Source: Massilia sp. CFBP 13721
Lineage (GTDB): Bacteria > Pseudomonadota > Gammaproteobacteria > Burkholderiales > Burkholderiaceae_D
DNA length: 64,000 nucleotides
Direction of reading: 5' to 3'
NCBI RefSeq assembly: GCF_014842025.1
Contig: NZ_JACYUY010000006.1
Coordinates: 62,001-126,000, forward strand
The position numbers were made by a program, and so were the translations under genes. Below are positions 51,255 to 59,555 of the stretch, one piece after another (position 1 is the first letter of the stretch; every line of letters starts with the position of its first letter). Below the pieces are notes generated by a model. It searched no databases. It was not told the DNA's origin and was given only the letters and a program-made list of their open reading frames with translations.

Positions 51255-54077
51255 ATGTTCCACATCAAATCACTCGAGCTGGTCCACTGGGATTACTGGC
51301 AGCGGATTAAAAACATCCCGCTCGACGCCAAGATCATCACCATCGCCGGCCAGAACGGTTCCGGCAAGACGACCCTGCTCGACGCCTTGCGCACCCTGTT
51401 CGGCCTCGACTGCTCGATGGGCCGCACGTATAAGCACTATGCGCGCCACTCGGGCCAGCAAAGCGCCTGGATTCGCGCCGTGGTCGACAACAAGGCGGTC
51501 GGCAAGCAGCTGTCGAACCGGCCGTTCCGCCATTCCGGCTTCTTCGCCGACGACGAAGTCACGCTGTTCTGCCAGGTGCAGAAAAACGGCGGCGACTGGA
51601 AGCGCCAGTACCTGATGCGTCCCGGGAACGTCAACATCGAAGAAGTGACCGAAGCGACCGACTGGCTCGGCGTCGAGAACTATCGCAAGCGGCTGGCGTC
51701 GGCGGGGCTGTCGCCGGCGATGTCCAAGGTGCTGGCGCTGGAGCAGGGCGAGACCGATAAACTGTGCGAATACGCGCCGCGTCAGCTGCTGGATCTGGTA
51801 TTCCAGGTTTTCGGCGACAAGGAGGTGCTGGACGCCTACGACGAAGCCAAGCGCCACCAGCGCGACACCGAGACGGAGTTGAAACGCTTCGAAGCCGAAC
51901 TGGAAACCTCGCGCGTCAATCTCGAGGGCTTGCGCCTGCGCGTGGCGAATTACCATCAGTGGGAAGGTCTGCACAAGGAACGGCGCGAGCTGAAAGAAGA
52001 AGTGCTGCCCAGCCTCGAATACCACGAGGCACGCGAAAAGGCGGCCAACATCAGCCGCGCGCTGCACGAGCAACGCAAGCCGCTGGCGCAGGTCGACAGC
52101 GTGCTGGCCGAAAAGCGCCAGTCGCTGGCGGCCCAGCAGCGCGCGCTGACCGAAGCGCAGCAGCAGGAAACCCTGCTGGAGCAGGAAGGCACGGCGCTGG
52201 CCAGCCGGCTTACGCAGATCAACAGCCGCATCAAGCCGATCGAGAACCTGCTCGAGCAAAAGGAACGCCTGCAAAAGCTGGCGGCCGAAGCCGGCGCCGA
52301 CATGGCGGAAGTGGCTTCGCAGCTGGAAGAAAAGGAAGCCGAGCTGGCGCGCCAGCGCGCCGCGCGCGAAGCGCTGGGTACGAAGATCGCCGCCGAGATG
52401 GCGACCATCTCCGCGCTGCAGGGCAAGAGCGCGATGCCGGAGCCGGAAGCCCAGAGATTGATGCGCCGCGCGCTGCGCGACGAGGGTATTCCGCATGCGA
52501 TGCTGTCGGATATCGTCGAAGTGACCGATCCGAAATGGCAGGGCGCGGTCGAGGGTGTGCTGGGCGGTTACGCCTCGGTGGTGCTGCTCGAGCGCGCCAA
52601 GGATGCGCCGGCGGCGTACCGGTTGGCCGAGAAGGAGCGCTATCGCCACTTCATCGTCCCCGACTGCGTCGAAGCACCGAAGATGAAGGACGACAGCCTG
52701 CTGTCGGTGGTGAATTTCTCGGCGCTGGCCCCAAGCTGGCTGATCGACCAGTTGGCGCGCATCGACCGCGTCGATTCGGTCGATGCCGGCTTCAAATCCG
52801 GTAGCGACGAATGGATCACGCCGGACGCCTACCACCGCGAACGCCGCGGCGGCCGCTCGCTGTTCGTCGAACCGTCGCGCTACCGCTTCGGCGCCGCCGG
52901 CAAAACCCAGCGTCTCGAGGCGATCCAGAAGTCCCTGCCGGCGTTGGAAGCGAAGGAAGATGCGCTGACGCTCGCCATCAGCAAGCTGGCCGCCGAAGTC
53001 GGGGCGCTGAAGGCGCGTATCGCCGGCGTCGACGCCGCCAAGGAACTGGCGGCGCGCCAGGCCGAGTTCGAGGAAGCGGCGCGCAGCATCGCCCCGATCA
53101 AGGCCGAGCGCCTGGAAGTGGGCGCGCGCCTGGGCGAACTGCAGGCGCTGACCAAGAACGCGACGGTCGCGCGCACCCGCGCCGACACCGTCTGGCAAAA
53201 CGCGCGCATGGCGCTGTCGGAAGCGGAAGCGGGCCTGCGCCTGAACAGCCGGCGCCAGATCGAGCAACGCGGCGAGCATGCGAAAGCGCTGCTGGCGCTG
53301 CGCGGCGGCTGGAAGAACATCCCGGCGGCGTGGAAGCGTGCGGCGCGCCGTGCGGCGCTGGTGTCGCAGCACCAGAACGCGCACCAGGTCAACCTGCGCA
53401 TCTCTTCGCTCGAACACGCGCTGGCGCGCGACGACTGGGAACTCGACGCCACGGTGATCGACCAGTACGCGCGCCTGAACGACCAGCTCTCCGGGCGCCA
53501 GGTCGAGACCGAGGAACGCCGCTACCAGAACAACCGCGCGATCGAGGCGACGGGCAACGCGCGCGGCGCCTACATCGAGCGCCTGCGCTACACGATCAAG
53601 ACCTATTCGAAGAACATCAAGGACTTGGGAGAACTGGCCGGCATCGACGTGCAAGCCGACCCGGTGCGCCTCGAGAACGACGACGTGCAACTGGCGCAGG
53701 CCGGCCTGCACGTGCGTTTCAAGTTCGACGGCAAGGACCAGATCGGCATGAACGACGGCGAAGCCTCGGGCGGCCAGCAGGTGATGAAGTCGCTGGTGCT
53801 GTTGATCGGGCTGTTGAAATCGGAAGAGGGTTCCGGCGGCTTTGTGTTCATCGACGAACCGTTCGCGCACCTGGACATCCGCAACATCCAGCTGGTCGGC
53901 GAGTTCCTCAAGAACACCGACGCCCAATACCTGATGACGACGCCGCTGACGCACAACACCGACGTCTACGACCCTTCGGAACTGACGCTCATCACGAGCA
54001 AGAAGAAGAAGGACACGCAGTGGGCGCAGCCGATTTTCGTGCTGCAGCGGCGGAAGGAAGAGGCGCAAGCCGCGTAA
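51255..54077 (+). CDS. SMC-type ATPase (MksB/JetC-like)
   Basis: A 940-residue SMC-like ATPase for DNA loop extrusion or chromosome organisation. Walker A is GQNGSGKT (residues 32-39). Two long coiled-coil arms (about 190-400 and 555-720) flank a hinge (about 405-545, including SDIVEVTDPKWQGAVEGVLG). The C-terminal head has an ABC signature region NDGEASGGQQVMKSL and Walker B GGFVFIDEPFAHLD. Length fits MksB/JetC (shorter arms than MukB's 1484 residues). It is the last gene of the operon. No JetD/MksG nuclease gene follows, only a terminator at 54085. It may act in housekeeping rather than plasmid defence. Confidence 0.88.
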   Translation: MFHIKSLELVHWDYWQRIKNIPLDAKIITIAGQNGSGKTTLLDALRTLFGLDCSMGRTYKHYARHSGQQSAWIRAVVDNKAVGKQLSNRPFRHSGFFADDEVTLFCQVQKNGGDWKRQYLMRPGNVNIEEVTEATDWLGVENYRKRLASAGLSPAMSKVLALEQGETDKLCEYAPRQLLDLVFQVFGDKEVLDAYDEAKRHQRDTETELKRFEAELETSRVNLEGLRLRVANYHQWEGLHKERRELKEEVLPSLEYHEAREKAANISRALHEQRKPLAQVDSVLAEKRQSLAAQQRALTEAQQQETLLEQEGTALASRLTQINSRIKPIENLLEQKERLQKLAAEAGADMAEVASQLEEKEAELARQRAAREALGTKIAAEMATISALQGKSAMPEPEAQRLMRRALRDEGIPHAMLSDIVEVTDPKWQGAVEGVLGGYASVVLLERAKDAPAAYRLAEKERYRHFIVPDCVEAPKMKDDSLLSVVNFSALAPSWLIDQLARIDRVDSVDAGFKSGSDEWITPDAYHRERRGGRSLFVEPSRYRFGAAGKTQRLEAIQKSLPALEAKEDALTLAISKLAAEVGALKARIAGVDAAKELAARQAEFEEAARSIAPIKAERLEVGARLGELQALTKNATVARTRADTVWQNARMALSEAEAGLRLNSRRQIEQRGEHAKALLALRGGWKNIPAAWKRAARRAALVSQHQNAHQVNLRISSLEHALARDDWELDATVIDQYARLNDQLSGRQVETEERRYQNNRAIEATGNARGAYIERLRYTIKTYSKNIKDLGELAGIDVQADPVRLENDDVQLAQAGLHVRFKFDGKDQIGMNDGEASGGQQVMKSLVLLIGLLKSEEGSGGFVFIDEPFAHLDIRNIQLVGEFLKNTDAQYLMTTPLTHNTDVYDPSELTLITSKKKKDTQWAQPIFVLQRRKEEAQAA

Positions 54078-54084
54078 AGCAAAG

Positions 54085-54106
54085 GGACCTCAGGGTCCCG
54101 TTTTTA
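54085..54106 (+). terminator. Intrinsic terminator of the SMC operon
   Basis: GGGACC (54085-54090) pairs with GGTCCC (54095-54100) around TCAG, followed by G and five Ts (54102-54106). It lies eight bases after the stop. Confidence 0.85.
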
Positions 54107-54146
54107 TTGGCCGTGTCCTTTCAAACCTACGGATGAATTTTCTATA

Positions 54147-54249
54147 CGTAGGGTGGACTCCTGAGTCCACGCGGTACAGAGTGTGCAAGTCGAAATACAT
54201 TTTCGATCGGGAAGCGTTGCACCGCGTGGACTCAGGAGTCCACCCTACG
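54147..54249. repeat. Paired palindromic element, copy G (head-to-head)
   Basis: CGTAGGGTGG (54147-54156) and CCACCCTACG (54240-54249) are the ends. Each unit has a hairpin with stem GTGGACTC and a two-base loop (CT left, AG right), then CGCGGT/ACCGCG. The whole left unit (about 30 bases) is the exact complement of the right unit. It separates the SMC operon from the convergent membrane-protein gene and is the most regular copy. Confidence 0.9.
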
Positions 54250-54268
54250 AACTAACTCGATCGAAACA

Positions 54269-54784
54269 TCACGCCTTCTCGATCGCTTGACGAAGGCGCC
54301 TGCGCCACAGCAGCAGCCCCACCGAATACGCCGCGAAATACGCACCGGTCAGGCCCACGCACAGCATGGTCAACGGACTGTCCGTGAACCGCGGCGCCGC
54401 TGCGCCGTTGCCTTGCTGGCTGGCGTAGATCTCGACGCCGAGGTACAGCACGCGCGCCACCAGCACCATCGCCATCACGATCCCGAGCCGCATCGGCGGC
54501 GTGAAAAAATAACCGAGCTCGGTGTCTTCGTACACCGTGCGCTTGAGCGCGAACACGCCCCAGAACACGCCCAGCGCGGTGCCGGCGGCGAGCGCACCAA
54601 GGGCGTAGGGCCGCGTCATCACTTCCGACAGCGACACCAGCACCATCCCGGCAAACACCAGCACGCCGGTGTAGTGGCGCGACATGATCGAGCGCTGGCG
54701 CGCCATCTGCGTTTTCAGGCGCGTATAAACGCGCCAGACGAGGATCGGCGTCAGCAGGAGCAGGGCGAGAGTGGTGATGGTCAT
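54269..54784 (-). CDS. Hypothetical membrane protein, DUF1453/CcdC-like
   Basis: A 171-residue inner-membrane protein with about four or five hydrophobic segments: ITTLALLLLTPILVWRVYTR at the start, then residues about 42-55, 60-80, 98-118 and 135-160, with a basic C-terminus (LLLWRRRLRQAIEKA). The layout resembles DUF1453/CcdC membrane proteins, but I am not sure of the family. The start is taken as ATG 54784 (MTITTLAL); the longer frame adds a region without membrane character. It is convergent with the SMC operon across repeat G. Confidence 0.7.
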   Translation of the reverse strand: MTITTLALLLLTPILVWRVYTRLKTQMARQRSIMSRHYTGVLVFAGMVLVSLSEVMTRPYALGALAAGTALGVFWGVFALKRTVYEDTELGYFFTPPMRLGIVMAMVLVARVLYLGVEIYASQQGNGAAAPRFTDSPLTMLCVGLTGAYFAAYSVGLLLWRRRLRQAIEKA

Positions 54785-54886
54785 CGAAGTCGAATGCGTG
54801 GATGGGTCGGAGCGGGCATTGTAACCGGGCGTCGGATGCGCACGGCTCATGGTAAGGTGACAACACCGCTTTCAGGAGACCAGAAC

Positions 54887-55054
54887 ATGTTCCCAGCCAT
54901 TCCATTGCCGGTGCGAGCGCACCGCGCGCCCGACCCGGTACCGGCCGACGATCCGCTGCCGGAACCGTTCGACACGCCACACCCGCACCATGCGCCGCTG
55001 CATACGCCGCAAAACGAAGACCCGGTGCCCGATCCGAAGCCGAGCCTGCATTAA
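54887..55054 (+). CDS. Tiny proline/histidine-rich protein (55 residues)
   Basis: A 55-residue protein starting MFPAIPLPVRAHRAPDPVPA and ending DPVPDPKPSLH; about a third of its residues are proline, with a His cluster (PHPHHAPLH). It has no signal peptide or helix. CAGGAGA sits at good spacing before ATG 54887, and a terminator directly follows, so a real gene is likely. The function is unknown, and it resembles no named family I can identify. A second proline-rich small protein is at 63100-63318. Confidence 0.65.
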   Translation: MFPAIPLPVRAHRAPDPVPADDPLPEPFDTPHPHHAPLHTPQNEDPVPDPKPSLH

Positions 55055-55088
55055 AAAAGAGAGGTCCCCGCGGGGACCTCTCTTTTTT
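55053..55088. terminator. Bidirectional intrinsic terminator
   Basis: A 36-base perfect palindrome: six As, then GAGAGGTCCCCG, its complement CGGGGACCTCTC, and six Ts. Both strands end in a T-run, so it can stop the tiny proline-rich gene from the left and tamB from the right. It starts within the stop codon of the small gene. Confidence 0.92.
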
Positions 55089-55103
55089 ACGCTTTACTGA
55101 CGA

Positions 55104-58100
55104 TTAATCCCACGCCCACGAGTACAGCACGTCGAGCGCCGTATTCGTCCCCGCCTGGAACTGCAGCGTGAACTTCGGCGTCAGTTTATAACGCAGGTTC
55201 ACCAGGCTCGAAGCCGACGACGCACCCTGTTCGAAACTGATGTAGGCGCGCGAGGAAATGCGCTTGCCGATCGTGACCACCGTATTGGCCAGGCCCTCGG
55301 CGTCGCCGTTGCGGCCCTGGCCGATGCCCAGTTCGTCCACGCCGAGCGAATTGGCCAGCTTCGACTGGATGCCGCCGGTACCGCCTTTGCCGCCCAGCAG
55401 GGCGCCGGCGGCGGCGCTCAGAACATCCTTCTCGTTGCCGCTGGTGCCTTCCATGCCGTGGCCCAGCACCAGCCAGGACAGCTTTTCGCTGTCCGGCACG
55501 TTCGGCGTCGACACCAGTTTCGCTTGCGGCGCGCGCGCCGTGCCGCGCACCTGTACGCCGGCTTCGACGTTGGTCTCGCTCAGCTGCGTGCCTTCGGGCT
55601 GCTTGCGCACCGCCAGCACGTCCAGCGTCGGATTGTCGTAGGGGCCGGCAAAGGTGATGACGCCACGATCGATCGCCAGCTTCTGGCCGTAGGCGGCGTA
55701 GTTGCCGCTGGCGACCCGGATCGTGCCATTCACGCGCGGGGCGGCATTGCCGGTCATGCGCACGCGCGCACTGCCTTCGAGCATGGCGTCGATGCCGAGG
55801 CCGCGCAGGTGGAAGTTGTCGCCCAGGTCGGCCGCGAGGTCGATCATCAAGGGCACTTCCTTTTCCTTTTTCTGCGGCGGCATCGGTTTACCGCGGCCGA
55901 GCACGATGACATCGTCGGAGATCGTCGGCCGGCCCTGCGGCGCGAACTCGATCAGCGCGCGGTCAGCCTTGAAACGGCCCTCGAGCGAGAAGCGCGTCGC
56001 ATCGCGCACCAACGCCGCATTGCCCGACACGATCACGGTGCGGTCCGGGCGCGACAGCGCTTCGAGCTTGTCCGCCACCAGGTTCAGCTGCATGGCCGGG
56101 GTGTCGCCGAAGCGGATCGAACCGTCGGCGGTGGCGCTGCCCGTCCTGCCCTGCAAATACAGGCGCTGCAGCACCAGGCGGTCGCCCGCGAGCTGGGCGC
56201 GCAGCTGGCCGCCCTGCAGGCGCACGCCCTGTTCCGGCCAGCGCACGGCAATCGCGTCGCCGTTCACGGTGCCGTTCAGGGAAGGCGTGCCGATGGTGCC
56301 GCCTGCGGTGATCGCCAGCTTCATGCTGCCGCCCAGTTCGAGGTCGCGCTGGCCGGCCAGTGGCGCCAGCCATGCGATCGAGGCCATGTCGGCATTCGCC
56401 GTCATGCGCAGCGGGCTGTCGCGGTTGACCTTACCGCCGATCATCTGGACGGTGCCGTCGACGCGCGCGGTGCCGGTACGGGCGCCATCGAGCGCCAGCT
56501 GGGTGCGCAGCGAACTGCCCTGCACGTCGGCGCGCACGTCGAAGGTACGCAGGCCGAGTGCGACCGGCGTATTCGCGCCGACCAGGGCGTCGCCGCCTTC
56601 GCGGAATACGTGCACGCTGCCGGCCAGGGCAGGGGCGCCGCCGGTGACCATGCGCATGTCCAGGCTCCAGTCGGCGCCGAGGGTCAGGTTGCCCTGCACG
56701 TTGTCGCGCAGCGCTTCCGAGAACTGGCCGAGATAGTTCAGCGGCACGCCGGCGGCGGCGCCGCGGCTGTTCCAGCGCGAACCCGTCTTGGTCAGCGTAT
56801 CGATGCGCACCGTGCCCGAAGGCAGGCGGATCAGCGCGCCGTTAAAGGCGAGCGATTCGGGTTTGGCCAGGCCGGCCACGCCCGCGCCGGGCGCGACGCC
56901 GATGCGCAGCGGTACCGGCTGCGCCAGGGTCATCGCATAGCGTCCCTTGTTCTGCAGCGCGGCCAGGGTGCCGGCCCAGGCGTTGCCGCTCCAGCCGCCG
57001 CGCACCTCGGTGAAGGCGTCGAAGTCGTCGCTGCGTGCCGCCGCGCGCAGCGTGTGCGACGCGCGCGTGCCGCTGCTTTGCAGGCTGGCGGCGGCGATGC
57101 GGGTGTCGCCATTGGAATACTCGGCCACCTGGATGTCGGCCACCAGCGGATCGGCGCCGCCGCGGCCCGAACCGAGATTCGCGTTGGCGCGCAAGGACTT
57201 CACGTTATGGGTGCCGAGCAGGCGCAGGTTCTGGCCTTCCAGGTTGGCGGCGAGCGACGGCGTTTGCATCGTGCCGCTGACGCTGCCGGCGCCGCGCAGG
57301 GCGCCGCCGAAGTCGGGGCCGAGCGCCGCCAGTTGCGGCGCATCGATGCGCCAGTCGAGGCGGTCGCCGCCGGCGCCGAAGCTGCCTTTTGCTGCCAGCA
57401 CGTTGGCGCCGATGTGCAGGTCGACGTCGGCGCCGGAGACGTGGCGTTTATCGGCCGCCAGGCGCGCATGGCCCCAGAACGGCGACTTGGCCAGCGTCGA
57501 TTCCGCCAGCCGCAGGTTGAGCGCGCCACGCCAGTCGGCGCCGGAGCGGCCGCTGGCGTCAAAGGCGCCGTTGATCGAGCCCGGCAGCGGGCTGCCGAAA
57601 GCGGCCGGATTGAAGCGCGCCATGTTGCCGCTGCCCTTGGCTTCGACAAAGCGCGCGCCGTCGGCGCCGGCCAGCCAGGCTTCGCCGCTGACGTGCAGGT
57701 TGCTGTTGTTGGCCTTGCGCTGGGCCGCGACCCAGCCGAGGCCATTCGCGTCCGCGTTGAACGTGGTGCGCGGGTTGGCCATGGTGCCGGTGACGACGCC
57801 ATTCGCGCTGACCGCGCCATACAGGTCGCTCTTCAACGTGGCCAGGTTGCGTCCTTCGACGCGCCAGGCCATGCGTTCGCCCGGGGCGCCAAAGGCGCCG
57901 TTCAGGTTGACCGTGTTCTGGCCCAGCGCCAGGCTGGCGTCGACGCCGCTGACATGCTTGGCGTCGGCCATCAGCTTGCCCTTGCCGGACAGCGGCTGGT
58001 CGAACAGGCGGCTCGGGCGCAGCGCGAAGTCGGTGTTCACGCGCCAGGTTGGCGCCAGCACGCCGCTGGCATTGACGAGGGCGTTGATGTCGGCCTGCGG

Positions 58101-59555
58101 ATAGTCACCCAGCGCCGCCGGATTGAAGCGGCTGGCATTCGCGCTGACTTTAAAGTCCTTGTCGCCATCGAGTTTCATGTTGCCGTTGACGACCACCGTG
58201 CCCTTGCCGGCGGCCAGGCGCGCATCCTGCACGTCGACGACGTTGTCTTCGAGTTTGGCCTTGGCCGTCAGGCGCAGGCCGCTCTCCACCAGGCGCACGT
58301 CGAGCGTCTGCACCTTGCCGACATTCGCCACCGCGATGTCGCCGGCGATCTTGGTCGGCTTCATGCTGCCGTGGATGCCTTTCAAGTCGAAACTGTCGGT
58401 ATGCAGGGCGAAGTTGGCGGTGCCCAGGCCCTCGTCGCTTTGCTCCTTGACGTTGTCCTTGTCGCCGCCGCGCTGCACGCTGCCGCTGCCGGTGAAGCGG
58501 CCGGCGGCGCCGAAGTCGAGCAGCACATCGCTGATGCGCATGGCATCGAGGTTGCCGCCGAGCTGGCCGCGGAAGGCGCGCAGCGGCAGGCGTTGCTGGT
58601 CGATGGTACCGGCCGGGCCGTCGTTGACCAGGTTGACGTTGCCGGAAATGGCGCGCGCGTCGTCGAGTTTGGCGGCAATCGTCAGGCTCAGGTCGGCCGT
58701 CGGCAGCGAAGGATTGAAGAAGCCGGGATCGATGTTGCGCGCCTTCAGGTCCATCGTGCGCAGCGGGATTTCTGCAAACGGCGACAGGGTCATGCGCGCT
58801 TCGCCGCCGGCGCGGCCGGCGTTGCCGGTCGCGTCCAGCGTGGTCACGTTCAGGTCGCCGCCGGCGCGCAGTGTCAGGGCCGCGGGCGTGGCGCCCGGAC
58901 CGACCTTGCCCTGCGACAGGCTGGCGTTCGCCGCCAGTTTGAAGGGTTTCTGGGAGCCGATCTGGCCGTCGGCCGCGACCTGGCCCCAGGGGGTGGTCGC
59001 CGCCGCGTCGCGCAGCTGCCATTGCACCTTGTCGCCCAGCAGGCGCATGCGGATGTTGGTGATCTCAGTGCTGGCGCCTTTATTGACAAAGGTCGCTTTC
59101 GCCAGCCGTGCATCGTCCAGCGCAATTTTGAAGGGCGGGGCGAGCGAGGCCGGCATCGTGGTCTTTTCCTCGCTTTCCTTCAGCGTTTCCAGGCGCAGGT
59201 CGGCCGCGTGCAGCTTGTTGACCTCGATGCCTCTCGAGAGCAGCTGGCGCGGCGACCATTCGAGGTCGATGTTGGTGGCGATCGCCAGCTGCTCGTCGGT
59301 GCGCCAGACGATGCGGTCGATGTGCATGGCGCCATAGATCGAGCCGCGCACACCGGTCAAGGTGAGCTTGCCGCCGGTGGAACGGGCAACGCGCTCGGCG
59401 ATCATTTGCAGCGTCGTTTCGCGGCCCAGGTACCAGGCGGTGCCGCCGACGACGACGCCGGTGATGGCCAGGCCGATGGCGACGCGGCGCGGCCAGCGCC
59501 GCACTTTCGGCGGCTTGTCGGCCGCTGCGGAGGGGGTAGAGGTATGGTCGTCCAT
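55104..59555 (-). CDS. tamB: Translocation and assembly module inner-membrane protein TamB
   Basis: A 1483-residue protein that spans the periplasm and works with TamA in outer-membrane protein insertion and lipid transport. A single N-terminal membrane helix (VAIGLAITGVVVGGTAWYLG, residues about 26-45) is followed by about 1100 residues of repetitive beta-strand sequence forming a groove. The C-terminal DUF490 domain (VRGTARAPQAKLVSTPNVPD, SEKLSWLVLGHGMEG, then LRYKLTPKFTLQFQAGTNTA) ends with LYSWAWD. Its length is longer than E. coli TamB (1259). The ATG at 59555 overlaps the tamA stop by one base. Confidence 0.94.
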   Translation of the reverse strand: MDDHTSTPSAAADKPPKVRRWPRRVAIGLAITGVVVGGTAWYLGRETTLQMIAERVARSTGGKLTLTGVRGSIYGAMHIDRIVWRTDEQLAIATNIDLEWSPRQLLSRGIEVNKLHAADLRLETLKESEEKTTMPASLAPPFKIALDDARLAKATFVNKGASTEITNIRMRLLGDKVQWQLRDAAATTPWGQVAADGQIGSQKPFKLAANASLSQGKVGPGATPAALTLRAGGDLNVTTLDATGNAGRAGGEARMTLSPFAEIPLRTMDLKARNIDPGFFNPSLPTADLSLTIAAKLDDARAISGNVNLVNDGPAGTIDQQRLPLRAFRGQLGGNLDAMRISDVLLDFGAAGRFTGSGSVQRGGDKDNVKEQSDEGLGTANFALHTDSFDLKGIHGSMKPTKIAGDIAVANVGKVQTLDVRLVESGLRLTAKAKLEDNVVDVQDARLAAGKGTVVVNGNMKLDGDKDFKVSANASRFNPAALGDYPQADINALVNASGVLAPTWRVNTDFALRPSRLFDQPLSGKGKLMADAKHVSGVDASLALGQNTVNLNGAFGAPGERMAWRVEGRNLATLKSDLYGAVSANGVVTGTMANPRTTFNADANGLGWVAAQRKANNSNLHVSGEAWLAGADGARFVEAKGSGNMARFNPAAFGSPLPGSINGAFDASGRSGADWRGALNLRLAESTLAKSPFWGHARLAADKRHVSGADVDLHIGANVLAAKGSFGAGGDRLDWRIDAPQLAALGPDFGGALRGAGSVSGTMQTPSLAANLEGQNLRLLGTHNVKSLRANANLGSGRGGADPLVADIQVAEYSNGDTRIAAASLQSSGTRASHTLRAAARSDDFDAFTEVRGGWSGNAWAGTLAALQNKGRYAMTLAQPVPLRIGVAPGAGVAGLAKPESLAFNGALIRLPSGTVRIDTLTKTGSRWNSRGAAAGVPLNYLGQFSEALRDNVQGNLTLGADWSLDMRMVTGGAPALAGSVHVFREGGDALVGANTPVALGLRTFDVRADVQGSSLRTQLALDGARTGTARVDGTVQMIGGKVNRDSPLRMTANADMASIAWLAPLAGQRDLELGGSMKLAITAGGTIGTPSLNGTVNGDAIAVRWPEQGVRLQGGQLRAQLAGDRLVLQRLYLQGRTGSATADGSIRFGDTPAMQLNLVADKLEALSRPDRTVIVSGNAALVRDATRFSLEGRFKADRALIEFAPQGRPTISDDVIVLGRGKPMPPQKKEKEVPLMIDLAADLGDNFHLRGLGIDAMLEGSARVRMTGNAAPRVNGTIRVASGNYAAYGQKLAIDRGVITFAGPYDNPTLDVLAVRKQPEGTQLSETNVEAGVQVRGTARAPQAKLVSTPNVPDSEKLSWLVLGHGMEGTSGNEKDVLSAAAGALLGGKGGTGGIQSKLANSLGVDELGIGQGRNGDAEGLANTVVTIGKRISSRAYISFEQGASSASSLVNLRYKLTPKFTLQFQAGTNTALDVLYSWAWD

